This document shows positions 25,286-39,582 of a DNA stretch of 64,000 bases, one piece after another. Every line of letters starts with the position of its first letter. Positions within the stretch are counted from its first letter, which is position 1. The DNA is taken from NCBI GenBank assembly GCA_013398055.1, contig VZRS01008243.1, positions 62,001-126,000 of the forward strand, in the 5' to 3' direction. This stretch comes from Ifrita kowaldi. Its lineage: Eukaryota > Chordata > Aves > Passeriformes > Cinclosomatidae. A program made the translations under genes and the position numbers. The notes beneath the pieces are model-generated. The model did not search any database. It worked only from the letters and a program-made list of their open reading frames with translations, and was not told the DNA's origin.

Positions 25286-28200
25286 CAAACCGCAACAGAA
25301 AGGAAAGAGACTGGTGCAACCTTTTTTACTCCAAAATTTATTTGAATTACCTTTCAACCTATCTTCAACCATAATGATCTCAGTGCAGCAAGGATTTGTA
25401 GCCCCACTTACCCAAACAGCAACATACAATGCAAGTCTACCATACAATTAAAATTACGAATGCAGCTGAGGTAGCCCAGCTGGACAATGAATCAATGCAC
25501 TTTTTTGTAGGCGTAAATCTAGGACATGAGCAAGTGATATCTCAGTATTGTACAATATATTGTTACTGCACAGAATCTATTCTACCTTTGTAAGCTGCAT
25601 AGTCTGAATGCATTTATAGAACAGAACAGGTTGGTGTTGGGGACCTATCATCCATATATGTATTTTCTGGAAGTTTTACTGTGGAGTAGAATTAATCTGA
25701 CTGACTGAATACTCACTCACAGGTGGAGTACATGTGACATCCTGGAGCAAGCCTCCTAGTCTAGTTTCATCAAAAAGGCATACAAGTCAAATGCCCCAAG
25801 ACATGAACCAAAGCAGACGTAAGTGAGGGAAATCCCTAAAGTTCTAAAATAACTTCTGATGTATTTTAGGTTTCAAATTATCTTTCTATGATTTTTTTAA
25901 GGGTATTGACCCATCACAGTCCTAGAAGAGATCTTGCAGCACTGCTTGCAGTATTTACATTGTTTTCTTCATCTGTAAGTCTCTGACAATTCATCAAACT
26001 AGAGAAAAACACATCAGAGTTTTCGACATAAAAAAACCAAATACTGTATTATCGAAAGTCAACCAGTAAGACAATTGCAAACTGATTACATTTACTGATA
26101 GATTCACTTTAGACTCTTCTTTCTTGACTTTGCAGACAAAAGTAGGGAAAAATACTAATGAACAAGTAATTGGATTTCTGACTTCCCACATGTAATCAGT
26201 TCCTCCATCAATGAACCATCTTCATTAAAGGTTAATAGAGCCACGGAATTTTGTTGCTATTATGTTTGCCCCTTCTGGCTATTAGTCAATGGAGGATATT
26301 TAAGTAACCCACTAACCAAGAAATGCTTTTATGACAAGAAGTTTTAAGGTGGGATCAAGGATAGCTAGGTGGAAATTATTCTCTGAAGAAACAGAATTGC
26401 GCTCTTTTGGAAGGGTAAAAATAGCAGGTATAAGAAGGTATAAGGCAAGATGCTGTTTTAAAATATATATTCAGTTTTTTGTTGCCTATGATTTTTTTCC
26501 TGTTAATGAGGACTTTATACAAACACATTTACTGCCTGTATAACTTATATCACTTTGCATTTCACAGCTGCACCCAGCTCCTAATGCTGAAACTTCCTCA
26601 GTTAAAATCACCTGTGCCCATCTGGATGCCTGACCTCTGCGGGCATCAAGAACAACATGATTAAAGGGAAACTGGCTTCTCCTGTTGTCTTAAATCCCAT
26701 TCATAGGCACCCATAATTACACACCCTATCAGTCTACTGACAGGCATACCGATGAGTATTAGACTACTACTTTATTTCAATCTCTTTTAACTTTAATATT
26801 TCTTCATATAATAGAAATATAAATATGTCATAAAATTACATACTCTCGACACTAGAAGTTCATAATGTTAACACAATTCTCAGGACATTTTAATTCCCTA
26901 TGATGAAATTTGAAGAAAATTGCAGGTGGCTTTGCCAGAAAAGGAGTCAATTTTCAAGTGATTCTGTGAAATTTGTATGAACCAGAAGGACTTTTTCATA
27001 TGACTAAGGTGCAGGGCTTTTTATCATACTGCTGAGCTTAGAAACAAGTTTAAAGTTCTGCATGTGTTCCTTGCTAAACTCCCCAGCTGGACACCCTGAT
27101 GGAAGAATAAATAATTTAAAATTAAAAAGTTTTGCCTAAGGTCAGTGAAATTTCTGATGTTGATATAAAAAGCCATGGACGTCCTTCCCAAATAGAAAAT
27201 GTGTGTGGCAACTCATTAAAATTCTAGGCCATCTATTCTTTAAAGCAAACTAGCGGTTTCCAGGTTCGTCTCCTCGCTATTTGTGGGGTTTTACAAAGGC
27301 CTACTATTCTCTCTCACCTGCAGGCTTGTGTAGCAAGCTTTTGGTTGGGAGGGTTTTCAGCCAGATCAGCTCTCTGAAATAGTTCTTAATTTTGGTGTGT
27401 CATTCCAGTATCAACACAAGCAAGACAGGAATTCATCAGCTTTATTTTTCGACTGGTCTGTGAATCCCAGCCAGAGCTGATATAAAAGATTAATCCAAGC
27501 ATTTTCTAAGGCAGATCCTGCTCTTCCTTCTGTATGTCTTTTGTTTCTATTACACTGTCTCTAGCTCTGAGATGAATTTTTGCAGCTGGTTCGTGAACTA
27601 GCTTGGTGAACTGAGATAGCAGAAAAACAACCAGAAGGAGCAAAAGAGAAGGATGATTCTTTAACTTTATCGACTGATCAGTGAAGCTTGTGAGAGACAT
27701 TAAACTCATTTCAATAGGCCTTTATTTATAAAATAAAAAGATTTCCATCAAATGAGAGTAAAATAAAGCTTAATACTAGAGAGATATTTTCGTTATAAGA
27801 AACAAGGGGTAACTATTTTAAAGGAATTGTAAAATAATAAGAAACCCAAAGACTTATGGGAAAAAATCACTGCAAATTTGGTGGGTTCTGTTTTATTCCT
27901 AAAATAAAAAGGATCCTTTTAAAGATGATAGAATTAAAAGAACAAAAGAAAACTTTGGTCTCCAAAGAACATAAAAGCATCTGGTATCTAATAAGAATTA
28001 CAGTGTTACAGGTTTTTGTCTTTAAAGCCATGTACATATTCAGCCAGGACTTGTTATACCTGAAGTGTTTTTATATGTAACTAAGAAGGTGTGGATTCTA
28101 TAGTTTTATGGTAAGGTTTAAACAAGCATGACCCTTTGAAGAAATTTAATACAGTTATAGGAAATACCATTCCCCTTATATGACTGTGGACAGAAAATGC

Positions 28201-31200
28201 ATATATTTTATACAGGATCATTTTCAATTAATACAGTCCCTTCAGTTAGTTCACTACACATTATACTTATACTATCCCAAAGCAGAAGTAGAACAATGTA
28301 CCTGGGGAATTGAACAGACCATTTTAGTTGAGTATTTTTTACACACATCAAAATACACCTATTAAAGGAGAAGAGGCCACCTTTTTGAAACTCCAAGACA
28401 ACCTTTGACATGGATAAAAAACTCAAAAGGAAACAGGGTGGTTTCCTGAAAACAGTAAGATATCATTTAAAATGTTAAATAAGTAGTGTTGTGTTTGGCT
28501 GGGAAAAACAAACAAAAAAAGTATAAAGGAGACACTTTAGATGTCAAAGAGTTACAGGTTCAAGTTCCTTGTGAGCACAAGAACTCTCAGGGAAAGTAAA
28601 AACTGTCATTTGTCTCTGTATAACAATTCACAGCAGATGAAAGAAAAGGTAGATTTGTATTCAGCCCTTCCTCCTTTTCCCACTTTTTTTCACCTTGTGA
28701 AAAGCAAACCACCTGTAAACAACCCTTAAAATACATACCAGCCACTCATATTGTTGAAGCACTTGACCTAAAGTCTGATAACCTAAAAGCCATTTTCTAT
28801 TTTCTCTGCTGGAAATGTGGTTGGTTTCATTGTCTGAGTGCTCACAAATATGGACATGGGTGTTGAAACAACACACAACTTGCAATGTTGAACCAGAAGG
28901 AAAACACTTCTTGAACGAAGCGAATTAACACTTTCATTATCTGTGGTCTCTTTCACTTATTTGTTATTATAGAAATAACTCTAGCTACCTATATCATAAA
29001 GAGGCTTACATGTTCTCTAAGGGCCTTCCTCTGCACTATGTTCCTTGCATAATCTGCAGTTGTGATCATTATCACCAATAACAGCAGAATGCAGATCAAC
29101 GAATAAATTTAACACTGTGAATAGAAGTACTAGTCACAAATTATATAATTCATTGACCATAACACAAAAATTGCAAGTTATGATGCAATATTAGTTGAAA
29201 CTATACACCAAATAAAGGAAAGAAATTTTTCATTTGCTAAATGAAAGGATCATTGCAAAGATATATATCAATTACTTTGTGACAAGCTTAGCTCTTAGAT
29301 CATTTCACTCATCTCTATATATAATTTCTAACTATACCAGTTCTTACAGATGCTCTATGAATGCTAAATATCTTTAAATTACCACCACTTGAGAAATATA
29401 ACTCATTCCATTCCACTACTTGGAAACATGAAGCTGTAATAAATTATGATATTACTGGTTTTTCTCAAAATGGAGGACAGATCATTATATAGTCACCAAA
29501 CCAGAGAAAATTAAGTCCCAGTGCAGGTGGCCCCTAATGCATACCATGTACATTTCCTTATCAGTCTTTCAACTCAGATTAACAAAGTACAAAGGTTTTT
29601 CTAGCTACCAGCTTTAAAGGTATTTGCCAAAGTTGAAGAATGTATTAGAAACAATATTAATATTCATTACTTTCTTGTCATTCATAACGCACTGTACTAA
29701 ACTAACAATTGTATCTCAAATATCAAAGAATGGTCTTGAATGAAATAAACATGACACACCATATCCTGATGTAAAAATGGTGTGGTTTTTTCTCAGATTG
29801 ATTTTTTGCTGCGGCAAACATCTGCATTTCCAGTCACCCAGGCTGCTGTTGTTTGTTTGGGTATACCAGAACTAGAGACATTGAGTTTTGAAACGTCTTT
29901 GCATAAAAAAAACAAATGTAACAAACCGAACACAAATATATTTTAGCAAAATACCAAACAAGTGAAAATTTTACCAAGCTAGTGAGAAAAGGAAAACATA
30001 TTTCTGGGAACATATTTCTAGATCAAAGTCCCATATAGAAAACATTATGAGAAATATCTCTCTTCTAAGACATCCATACCTCCTTTCCTTTGTTAGGTTC
30101 CAGTGTGGTGCTTTTCTAATTGTAAGCTAAATGTAGAGAGCCAACAGATGAATTAAATATTCCTGTTATCCCAAGTCAGTTATGTCCCACTGGATGAATC
30201 CTAGGATTGGATCCATACACACTCTTAGGAGGTGTGTTAAAGTGAAAAATCAATGAACAGGAAGGAACCTGATGCTTTCCAAGCTTCAGGAAGGAATTTA
30301 GACTTGAAGAAAGTCCGGGGAAAAAAAATCACAAGTATTAGAATTACCAGTTTGCAATTCAATTATTAAAGACCAGCAAACCATTTGGACGTTTTTTAAT
30401 GCACAATTACTATTCAGTGTTCAGAACTCTAGGTTTTCTGTTTAAAAGAGCAGTAAATTTAGGGCTAATGATTTGCAAATAGTGTGTGCTATTTTTCCAT
30501 TCTTTTTTAATTGATTTATTATAATAAAGCACTGAATTTTTCCGTTTCTTTAAGTCAGATATTGATATTAATGCTACTGCTTTGCCTGAATGAAATATTG
30601 GCGAGTTGTAACTTTACGAAGAGATTTAAACCTACAAATAAACACCAGATGTGTTAGATACAAATGGCAAGTACCTAAGAGGGGCTGCTGAAAAACTGTT
30701 GGTTTTATTTTCCAAGGCAGAGACCCGAGACTCTTCCAAAAATTACAGAATCTTTTATCTAAAAGTTTTCCATATTTGCTATTGAATTTGTGGATAAGTA
30801 TTAACATCACAAATAGAAGCAAGTAAGCTAGGATTAGTATGCTGAACCGAATTTCTGTTGCGGATTTAAAGTGTGTTGTTGTAATGTAAGTGCTAATTGA
30901 CATTTAATTTGTCCATTAATAATGTTGCTAAATCTCTTCTTCCTTACTAAATGGCCTAGCATGCTAAACATAAACAGGAAAGACTGAAAAAAACCCCAAA
31001 ACCTGATCTTTGAGCAGCCTAGAAAGCATGAAATCATTTTGTATGATATGAAATACAACTATATGTGTTACATAACATGGTACCCATTCTTGAAACAAGT
31101 GTCAGCTTGATGTTTTTTTTAACAGTGACAGGATCAGTCCAAAGGTATTAAAATGCAAGTAGCATTACAAGTTAATTGCTCGCCAGCCAGGAAGTGCAAG

Positions 31201-32690
31201 ATTTTGGGTTGAAACCATAACGCCATGGGCACTGTGCAGTATGGCAAGGTATCATTCCAAGATCACAAAAAGCACTGAAATATAAATGTGCAGACTCACT
31301 ACCACCTCCCCAAAAGAGAAAACATCTTGCATTAGTGTGGATATCTTTCAGTCCTCACCAGCAGGTACAGGGCAGAAAATTCCTAACTGTACAACAGAAA
31401 CACAGCTGGGTTGTAGCATTCTTCTGGTTTTGGATAAGCTTCTTTGTAACCCCAAGAACGAAGAGCAGTATATAAAGGCACTTCCTAAAATTTGTGTAAG
31501 CCTCAATTCAAAACATTAGAGAACTTCTTCTCATTTCAGCCCTTGCTGATTAGAAGAAATGCAATGCTTTTAAATCCAAAATGTGATACTAAGTAAAAGA
31601 TCTTTAACATGAAACAGAGGAGAAATACTTCACGTAATTTCATATATTACCTTGCACGGGTTTTTTTGTTCCTTCCTGCATGATATGCAAAATACATGTT
31701 CATATAAAATCAGCTTTGTGAGTCACTGCTTTAAGCCATCATTGATTGACGTCTATAAAATAATATATGCATCTGTAAAAAAATCTTTTCTACTGCATAA
31801 AAATTATAATTTATTTAAAAGTAAGTTTCACTGTACAATTGCAGCTGTAAAACACATTCACAATCAGATTAGTGAAAGGCATGGTTCAGCCTGTCGTTCT
31901 TTGGTTACAGTAGATTTGCTGATGTCATATCAAAAGGCTTATTTGCAATCCTATTTTCCAGTTTTAATTACTTATGTAGACCAGAGAACAAATTCAGTCC
32001 TTACAGTATTAATTCAGCCATTTCCTTTCGGTACTGTATGGTCTACGTAACAAATGCAAAAATCATGTTGCACTGGCTGTTGCCTGTATTCAAAATGGAA
32101 TATTAACAGATACAATTCTGCATTTTTAAGTATATTCTCTTGAAAAATCTAAATTAAACATCTTTTTTTTCTCAGCACACAGGTAGCAGCAGATTCAAAT
32201 TAGGAGATTCTGATCCCTTGACCACACTTTCAGCCATGACAGTTTTCTTCTTCAGTCTCCTTTCAGCAAAAATTAACTGGAGCCACCATTCTGTTACCTA
32301 TATTCTAACCAGTACGTTAATGATAACCATATTACCCAAGAGTTAGCTCTACATGCTAATTTTTCCTAAGCTTTCCATGCTAAAATTTTCTCTTTATTTT
32401 GAGCTAGCAAGTAACTAGGGCAGCAAACATAAAAAAACTGAAGTTCTGGTGTGAGCACAAGAAACCTAATTACCCCAGCCACGACATCATTGTGGGAGAG
32501 ATCCAAAGCAGTCATCACTACCCTTAAAAAAACCCAAAAAAAAACCTGTATCAATTGTGTGGCTGAGGTTTATTAAGCATGGCAACAGTTTATCAATAGT
32601 GGCACAAAAATGGCAATTTTACTGTGACAAAATGAATACCAAGCTTCTGTTTTTACATATTACTGGTCTTTCCTGCTCTTTCCTTTCTCA
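25286..32690. other. AT-rich noncoding DNA, no gene seen
   Basis: This long AT-rich stretch shows no recognisable mobile element. It contains the longest open frame of the window (31652-32050, plus, 132 codons), but that frame begins at TTG and reads as AT-rich chance sequence. A-rich low-complexity DNA lies near 32525-32547. I see no exon, tRNA or rRNA. Confidence 0.65.
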
Positions 32691-32723
32691 CTCCTTGCAC
32701 ACATCACTGGTTAGCATGATCAG

Positions 32724-33128
32724 CCGCCCGAGTTCAGCAGATGCTCCCGCCGTACTTCAGGGACGTTGCCATTTTGTCATGTTTACAGGTGTGTTCTTTA
32801 AAGCACTGCAGAGAATTACACTGAGCACGGTTTTGCAGCTGAGTCTTCTGCTGTCCCCACAGAGAGGCAGATGGATGATGATTCCTCTTGCTGTCAGGGT
32901 TTAGTCTTTCTTGGGAAGACTTCTGGGCAAACAGCCCAGAACAGCAGCAATCCGGGATGAGCTACTCGGTACTAAGCAAACTTGGAAAAGGACGTGTTGC
33001 CTCTGCCACCCCATGGAATGCTGAAGCCTGACCTGTCACTACTGTGTGCTGACACCGTATGGTGGGTACCAGACCTGACAAGGCATCTACCACGCTGCAG
33101 GAGGTGCTGTCCTCGCTCAGCGCACGCG
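32724..33128. promoter_or_regulatory. CpG-enriched patch, possible regulatory element
   Basis: I counted 15 CpG dinucleotides in about 405 bp, including the pairs in GCCGCCCGAG and ACGCGT, while the flanks hold very few. G+C is also raised. It is too short and sparse for a classical promoter CpG island, and no TATA box or first exon is evident. It could be a weak island, an enhancer, or a younger inserted sequence not yet depleted of CpG. Confidence 0.35.
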
Positions 33129-36100
33129 TTATGTACTTGTACCCAAAGCACTGCTGCACAACAAAGGAGAAAGGCAGCTTAATCTCAGGGGTAGGGGAAA
33201 TCTTCGGGAGTTTCCTTCTAGTGCACTAGTATAAAATGCCTGTTTGCTTCAGGCTTAATGAACTGCCCATATCACAGACACATTCCAGCTTAATTCAGTA
33301 CAGAGAAATAATCTTTGTAAAAACTCTGTAGCTCACAATATATGGAAGTTCTATTATGGTAATGTGGTGATAATAGTCCTTTCCATTTTCTAATACTACC
33401 AAAAAAAATTATCTGAGAAGACACTTCACCTACTTATTTCAATGCTTGTGTTAAATATTATTGTATTAGAAAACACTTAACTGAGTTCCACTAGGAGTTT
33501 GGAGAGGATTTAAGGCAACTTTTAAAGGAACAATTCAAATTTTATCTTGGCATCAATGGTAGTTATAAAAATTCTGCCCTCAACTTCATCATAACAGAAA
33601 AATAGCAAATGAGAAAAATAATCTTCTCCCAATGTTGAAGTAATTGTGTTAAATTTCACTGGGTTTACGAAATCTTTATATATACCTGTATTCTCTTTCA
33701 TCACCTTTTCCCATCATTAAGTAATAATTTATAACGATAATTAATATTGATGTGAGGAAATTTGTCTTCCCTGAAGTCATCCCTAAAATTATTAACAAAG
33801 AGAAAAAAAAAAAACTAAATAGGGTTTTGCCTGAAAATGCTCATTAAATCTTTGTAACAGGAATACTGTTCTTAAGGCAGTCCTTTCACTGAAAGAAGGT
33901 CTGTAGTAAAGCATCCATGATATTAAGCAAGGCCTGAAATGCAGAACCTTTCTGGAAGACAGTGTTGCTCTAAGACATTAATGAGAATTCTGCCCTGCAG
34001 GCAGCATGTGCTTCGCCATGACTTCAGCTGCAGCAGAAATTTGTCTTGGACACATAGTCATATCAGAAGAAAAGTGATTTTCTGTCTGACGTTACAAATA
34101 GATGAAAGATAAGGCTTGCTCCCATAAAGGAACTCAGAGACTCGGACAAATGTCCTTTTTTAATAACACCACTGAAATCTTATGACACAGAACAGTTCTC
34201 CCAGCATCACACAAGGGAGAGATTTCTGATTGCTGCACGAGAGAAACTATTACATTTTTGGTTTATAATTTATATAGTGGATTCATGAACAGCAAAAAAA
34301 CCAGCTCAACAGATAACTATATAACTACATACTGGATGGGACAGTAGAAATAAAGGAAGTGTTCAGAATATATATTTGCTAAGTATCCGTCCTTTCCCAA
34401 GCATTCTAGCACATACTTTTGGAATTTCTTCAGTTTGCCTGCATACGCTCATAGCCTTGCATGCTGCTACTCTCAGAATAAAGTGTACATGGAGCTGTGT
34501 GCGTTCTGCTAACATCTCCTGTTCTTTTTCTTTCTCTAAATCTCGAGCAACAGCTGATCGGTATCCTCCTTTATTATTTTTTCCCTTTTATCTCAGCCCA
34601 GTACTTTGAAAGTTATTATATATCCTGTTTTACCTCTGTAATTTTCAACAAAAGTTTGGGTTACACATAAATACCTATGACTCCCTTACTCCGCATCTTC
34701 TTTTGTTAAATGTGAGCTCATAAAATCAACTGACATTTAAGGAATGAACCTGCTGTAGTTTGGAGTAGTGCTGGCCTATGCAATAAATATAATCTGTCTC
34801 AAAGTAGGCAAGGGAAAAAAAAAGCAAGAAGTGAGGCTGAATTAATCTACATATTTGCTGACTTGCCTGAGACTACAGTAGTATATTGAACTAGACTTTA
34901 GAAAAGCATAATTTTCATTTGATTATTCCAGGCAAGTACTACCAGCGCAACCGTCTTTTAATTTGATGCCAGATGGTTGTTTGTACTCTGCTTTTCTCCC
35001 ATAGCATGCAGCACTGATGAGGTTGAAAATCAATGCCTTTCACATGGCTGTAGGATCTCACTATATTCTCACCTCTGTTGTTGCCTGCTGTCTAAAATCA
35101 CTCCCAGCCACCATTAAGAACACGGCTGAAACCCCTTTCAGGAATGCCCACCTGCCTGAAATTTCTTTCTTACCAAATTTCTCTTACCTATGCGTGAAAA
35201 TTACATCAGTATGATGCCAAGGGGTACTCTCTTCTCAGTCATAATAAAAGCCAATTATTATAATTATCATTTTGCTAAAAAGGAAAGGTTGATACATGTG
35301 AGACAGAAAATCATCAGACTTCATTCTCATTCTGGCTGCACAAGACTGAGGAGTAATGGGAAAGAAATTTCCAAACAATCTCAAACGAGGAAGCTTAAGT
35401 CATGAAAGACTGATGTTTGTACTGAAGCCCTCTTAACTTCTATATAGAGAAAGCTAGAGGAAGGATCCCTTCCTTCGGTCTCATTATCCCCATCTTCCTT
35501 ACTTCCTATTCCAACACTTCCTGACCACATTGCTGGTAGAAATGTAATTCTCTAATCTAGCTATACTTTCCAACTTAAAGGGAAGAGGTTCTGCCCTTTC
35601 CTCCTCTGCTGGCTGGTAAAACTCCTTTCTTCTTTAAAGTCTGCTGCACTGAATATCATATATTGGTGCTCCTGGAGCCATATTTTAAATTACAAGGAGT
35701 GAAAATTTCTGTAGAGTCCATTACACTAACCCCTCTGAAACAGGCTGATAAACAGCTGATCTTGAGTGTGTTACTGAGTATCTCATGAGGGTAATTTACA
35801 ATTCCTCACAGAAAACTGAGGTGAAATAGCCCCTGCCTGTGTTTCCTCTCAGAAAGCGTATAATGCAACGTCCCAAGAATATTAGCAGCAGTAATATTTT
35901 CCTTCTACCAATTGCAGCCAGCTGGAAAAAACACGAACATTCACGCTCACACAGCTGAGGGTTTTAACTCGTCTGCAGTGTCAGCAGGGCATGTGTGTGA
36001 CTGGCAGAAGTACCACACAGTGAAGTCTCCTGGCTGTTAAACCCAGGTCTCTGGGACAATTTGTAGTATGTGGGGGGATAACCATGCAGTCTATATCAAT

Positions 36101-39100
36101 TGATTTCTGTTATTCTATCTTGACCTAAATCCATCTAAGAAATTAGCAGAACCATTATGTCATGCTGACGTTTGTACTTCAACTTGCATCATACCAGTGC
36201 ATGTTTAATGTTACTAATCTTACACTGCATACCATACATATTTTCTTGAGAGGCAACTCCTGATTTTTAAAATTATTCTGTATTATCTGCCTGACCATTT
36301 ATACCAGAATATATCATGCTTTTCTGTCTTAACTTTAATGTCTTACCTGCAATACATATTTTGTAACAATCTCAGAAGCTCATCTCCTGGATTATCTATT
36401 GTGTTTCTGGCAGTTAATACTATACTATTTGTGTTGCAGAAAACAAACTTTAGAAGCTGAGGTAGAGAACCCAATACACTGTTTTGGATAATGTCAAGGC
36501 TAGTAACTGTATTGTGCCACTGTTTTCAATACCCAAACCCTTGCCTGCATTCAGTGAACCACATACAATGCACCGCTAATTCCATTTCATATGCCTGAGG
36601 TGAATTCACTAATTATACTTTATTTTACATTCTATGTGAGAGATTTGTTGATACCCAGTCAAACTTACCTTTTTCCTTTCACTTCCTTACATTTAGGGTA
36701 TAAAAAAGAACCCTATCCTTACACATGACTAAATGGAAAATCCCATTCACTAAGCCAATACAGGCAGCATTTTCAATTTCTGTCATTCTCTGTGCAAATA
36801 TTCAGAAGTCACCAGAAACAGGGGTGAGCCCCAGAGTCAGATACGAACCCCTACAATCCTTCAAATTTAGATACATTCCTTTTAATCGCTTTGAGTTTTG
36901 ACCTCAGGATCTGAAATGAGTAACATCTGTATTGCCACCACCTATACATTTTCTCTTAATTTCTCTGATTACCTAAAGTGTGCTGTTTAGTGTCCCAGGC
37001 CAGCCTTGTTTTGTTAAGCCAGTATTTGCCAATTAGTGAAGGACCATTTCCTTCTGCAACTGTTAATGAGAACAACAAACAGTTGTTAACAAACAGTTAA
37101 CCCCTGTATTGCCTAGCAGAGTAACTGTGGTCCTGATGGATACAGAACAGCTTATACTCTGCTTTGTATTCCAGTTCAATAAAGACTTTTATTAATAATA
37201 GAGGATTTTTATGGATTAAAGATGAAAAATCATACTCTGACATGATTTATTTATTGGTCTCTTAGCGCAGTGTTTTTTTCTGAACCATCTATTCATGTTA
37301 AAGAACATTTGCAGTAATATACACATAAATCCTGATTAAGCTATTTGAGTTCTAACTGCTAATGATGCAATTAGTTATTAAGCCCTCCTTGTACTGCGGT
37401 AGGTCGTTTCTTTTTCAGAAGCAGGTTGTTCATCCTGCCTCCTTCCAGAGAGACCATCTTTTCCCCCTCAAAGAAGCCATTTTCAGTTGCTTATATAAAA
37501 ACTTTCCCAAAATGTAACTACTTGAGTTCCTATTCTTTATGGTGGATGTCTGGCTCAAGCTTTTGAGGAAAACACAGTCAGAATAGACATTAAAAAATTA
37601 AGCTGGGGAAATTACATTTTTATGATGTTAAATCTCAAACTTGACATTTTGACAAAGCATACTTTAAATGTTTCACTATTTAACCATTTATAAGCAGGGT
37701 TGTGAATTTTTGCCTGAGAGCAGCTCTTAAGTAGTCCAGCCTGGTTTCCCTCAGAAAAATCAGTCTGCTTTTTTGACCGATTTGCAAATTGTTGAAAAGA
37801 CAGAGTCTGCACATATTCAGATTTAGGAATCTAATTCTCTGTGTGCACTAAGTATCCTTACAGTCCATGTCAGTTTGCAGTGCACATACCGTCCTCACTG
37901 AAAGCGCAGCCAGGAATAGAAGTGACTCTCAGTGTTAATCTTACAGATTGAACATGCTTGCTGCAGATAAAGACCTGTTCAGAGAAACTACATCTGAAAT
38001 TGGGAGCAGCGGGTGGAACTGACAGAGGGAAAGAGAAGGACAGATGTTGAGATACCTGCTGAGATAACTGAGCTACAGATAAGTTTTGTCAAACATAAAA
38101 AGTATGTTAAACCCTCTGAAAATGAAGATTTTTACTACTGGTGCATTTTCCCACAAATACAGGGAAATATATCTTGCAAAAGCTATTTCAAATTATAGAA
38201 TTAAACGGTGCAAAATATTATTTTTGCTTTCAATAATCTTCCTCAGATACTATTAATTACTGGATAGACATTGTGCAACATGTGTAGATTTGTTTAAGGA
38301 TTTAATTTGATTTAAGGTAGAAAATAGTCCCTGTGGGAAAGACCAGCAGAGTAACTGAACAGGATCAGCTCCATCAAATTTTTCCTATGGGGTCCATAGC
38401 ATTCAAATACGAAAATTGGAAAAGAGAAAGAGTCTGATAAAAACTGAAACATGGCTGAAATAATGGCATAAAGGCTGGCATAAAGCAGAAACTACCAGCT
38501 TTGTGCCAGAGACAAACAGGAGATCTTCACAGGCTTGTAGGTATTTACAGATTGTAGACATTGTAACGAACTTCCAGAAAAAAGAAATTTATTTTAAAAG
38601 CTGGGAATCCTGCTGATTTCTCACTGAAAATGGGTTCTTTCCTAACAATTTTCAATACACAACTGGTATTGTTCTGCTGTCTCTGAGCTGATTTCCCCAA
38701 TGTTAAGCTATTCAGATTCATTCAAATCATGAATATTCTCATTTCTAAGCAGCACTCACTCAGAGTCAATCCTTTACATCTTACTATTTTACTTGGGGTT
38801 GCACTTTGTTTTCTGAAATGCTGTCTGGATTAGTCCCTACTGGAATTGGTTCCTTTTGTCTGGTACCATCTAGACATAGAAGTAGTTTGGTTTTAAGAAC
38901 TCCTAAAATAAAATTATCACAGATAAAGTTGAACAGTAATTCATAGCCTTTGCCAAGGACAGAAATCAAGTCACTTTGTTAGTCATGTCATGGTCTGGTT
39001 CATGTTACTATACAATGGTCTTAATCAGCAAAATCCAAACTAGGGCCAAAAGTTTTATGAATGTTTTATTCTGAAATGGTGAAGTCCCTGTTCATGCCAG

Positions 39101-39526
39101 ATTGTTTTTTGGTTTTTTTTTAATATCCTATGACTTCCAAATACTTTATGCCAATTAAATTTTATGGGTTTTTTTACTGTAAAGGCACGAAGAGACTGAT
39201 CTGTGCTGAAAAACACAACCCAAGCTCTGAAAGTATCTCTAATGTATCTCCACATAGATCTAGGCACACCTGTATGACTTTATAGTATCAAGTCCCCAGC
39301 TATGTCCTATTTTATCACAGTCCTATTCTACAGGAACCATACTAACCAAAATAATTTCCAAGGACTGATAAACTGTGTTTGATTCTTATGGAAATGTACA
39401 TACTTGGGAGGTAACTTAGGCAAAATTTTCTGTTGCAAAACACTTAGGATGAGTTACAAGTAAACTTTAATCAACTCTTTAGCGTGAAAAATCTATTAAA
39501 ACCAGCCAACCAAAAGAAAAACCAGA
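33129..39526. other. AT-rich noncoding DNA, no gene seen
   Basis: This is unique-looking sequence with no recognised gene or repeat family. A short direct repeat of an AACAAACAGTT word occurs near 37072-37101. The open frames are short and unremarkable. Confidence 0.65.
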
Positions 39527-39582
39527 GCAAACAAACAAACAAAAACTCCACACAAGCAAACAGAAACAAAACCCAAACAAAT
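39527..39582. repeat. CAAA-rich low-complexity tract
   Basis: Repeated CAAA/CAAAC units, imperfect over about 55 bp, form a plus-strand A/C-only-like simple repeat. Confidence 0.75.

Noticed and set aside
31652..32050. Longest open frame (132 codons, plus strand)
   Set aside because: It starts at TTG, is AT-rich with no domain I recognise, and has no gene context. A frame of this length is expected by chance in 64 kb of AT-rich DNA.
37072..37101. Short tandem AACAAACAGTT repeat
   Set aside because: Only two copies occur in AT-rich DNA. It is too short to be a meaningful array and has no CRISPR-like spacing.
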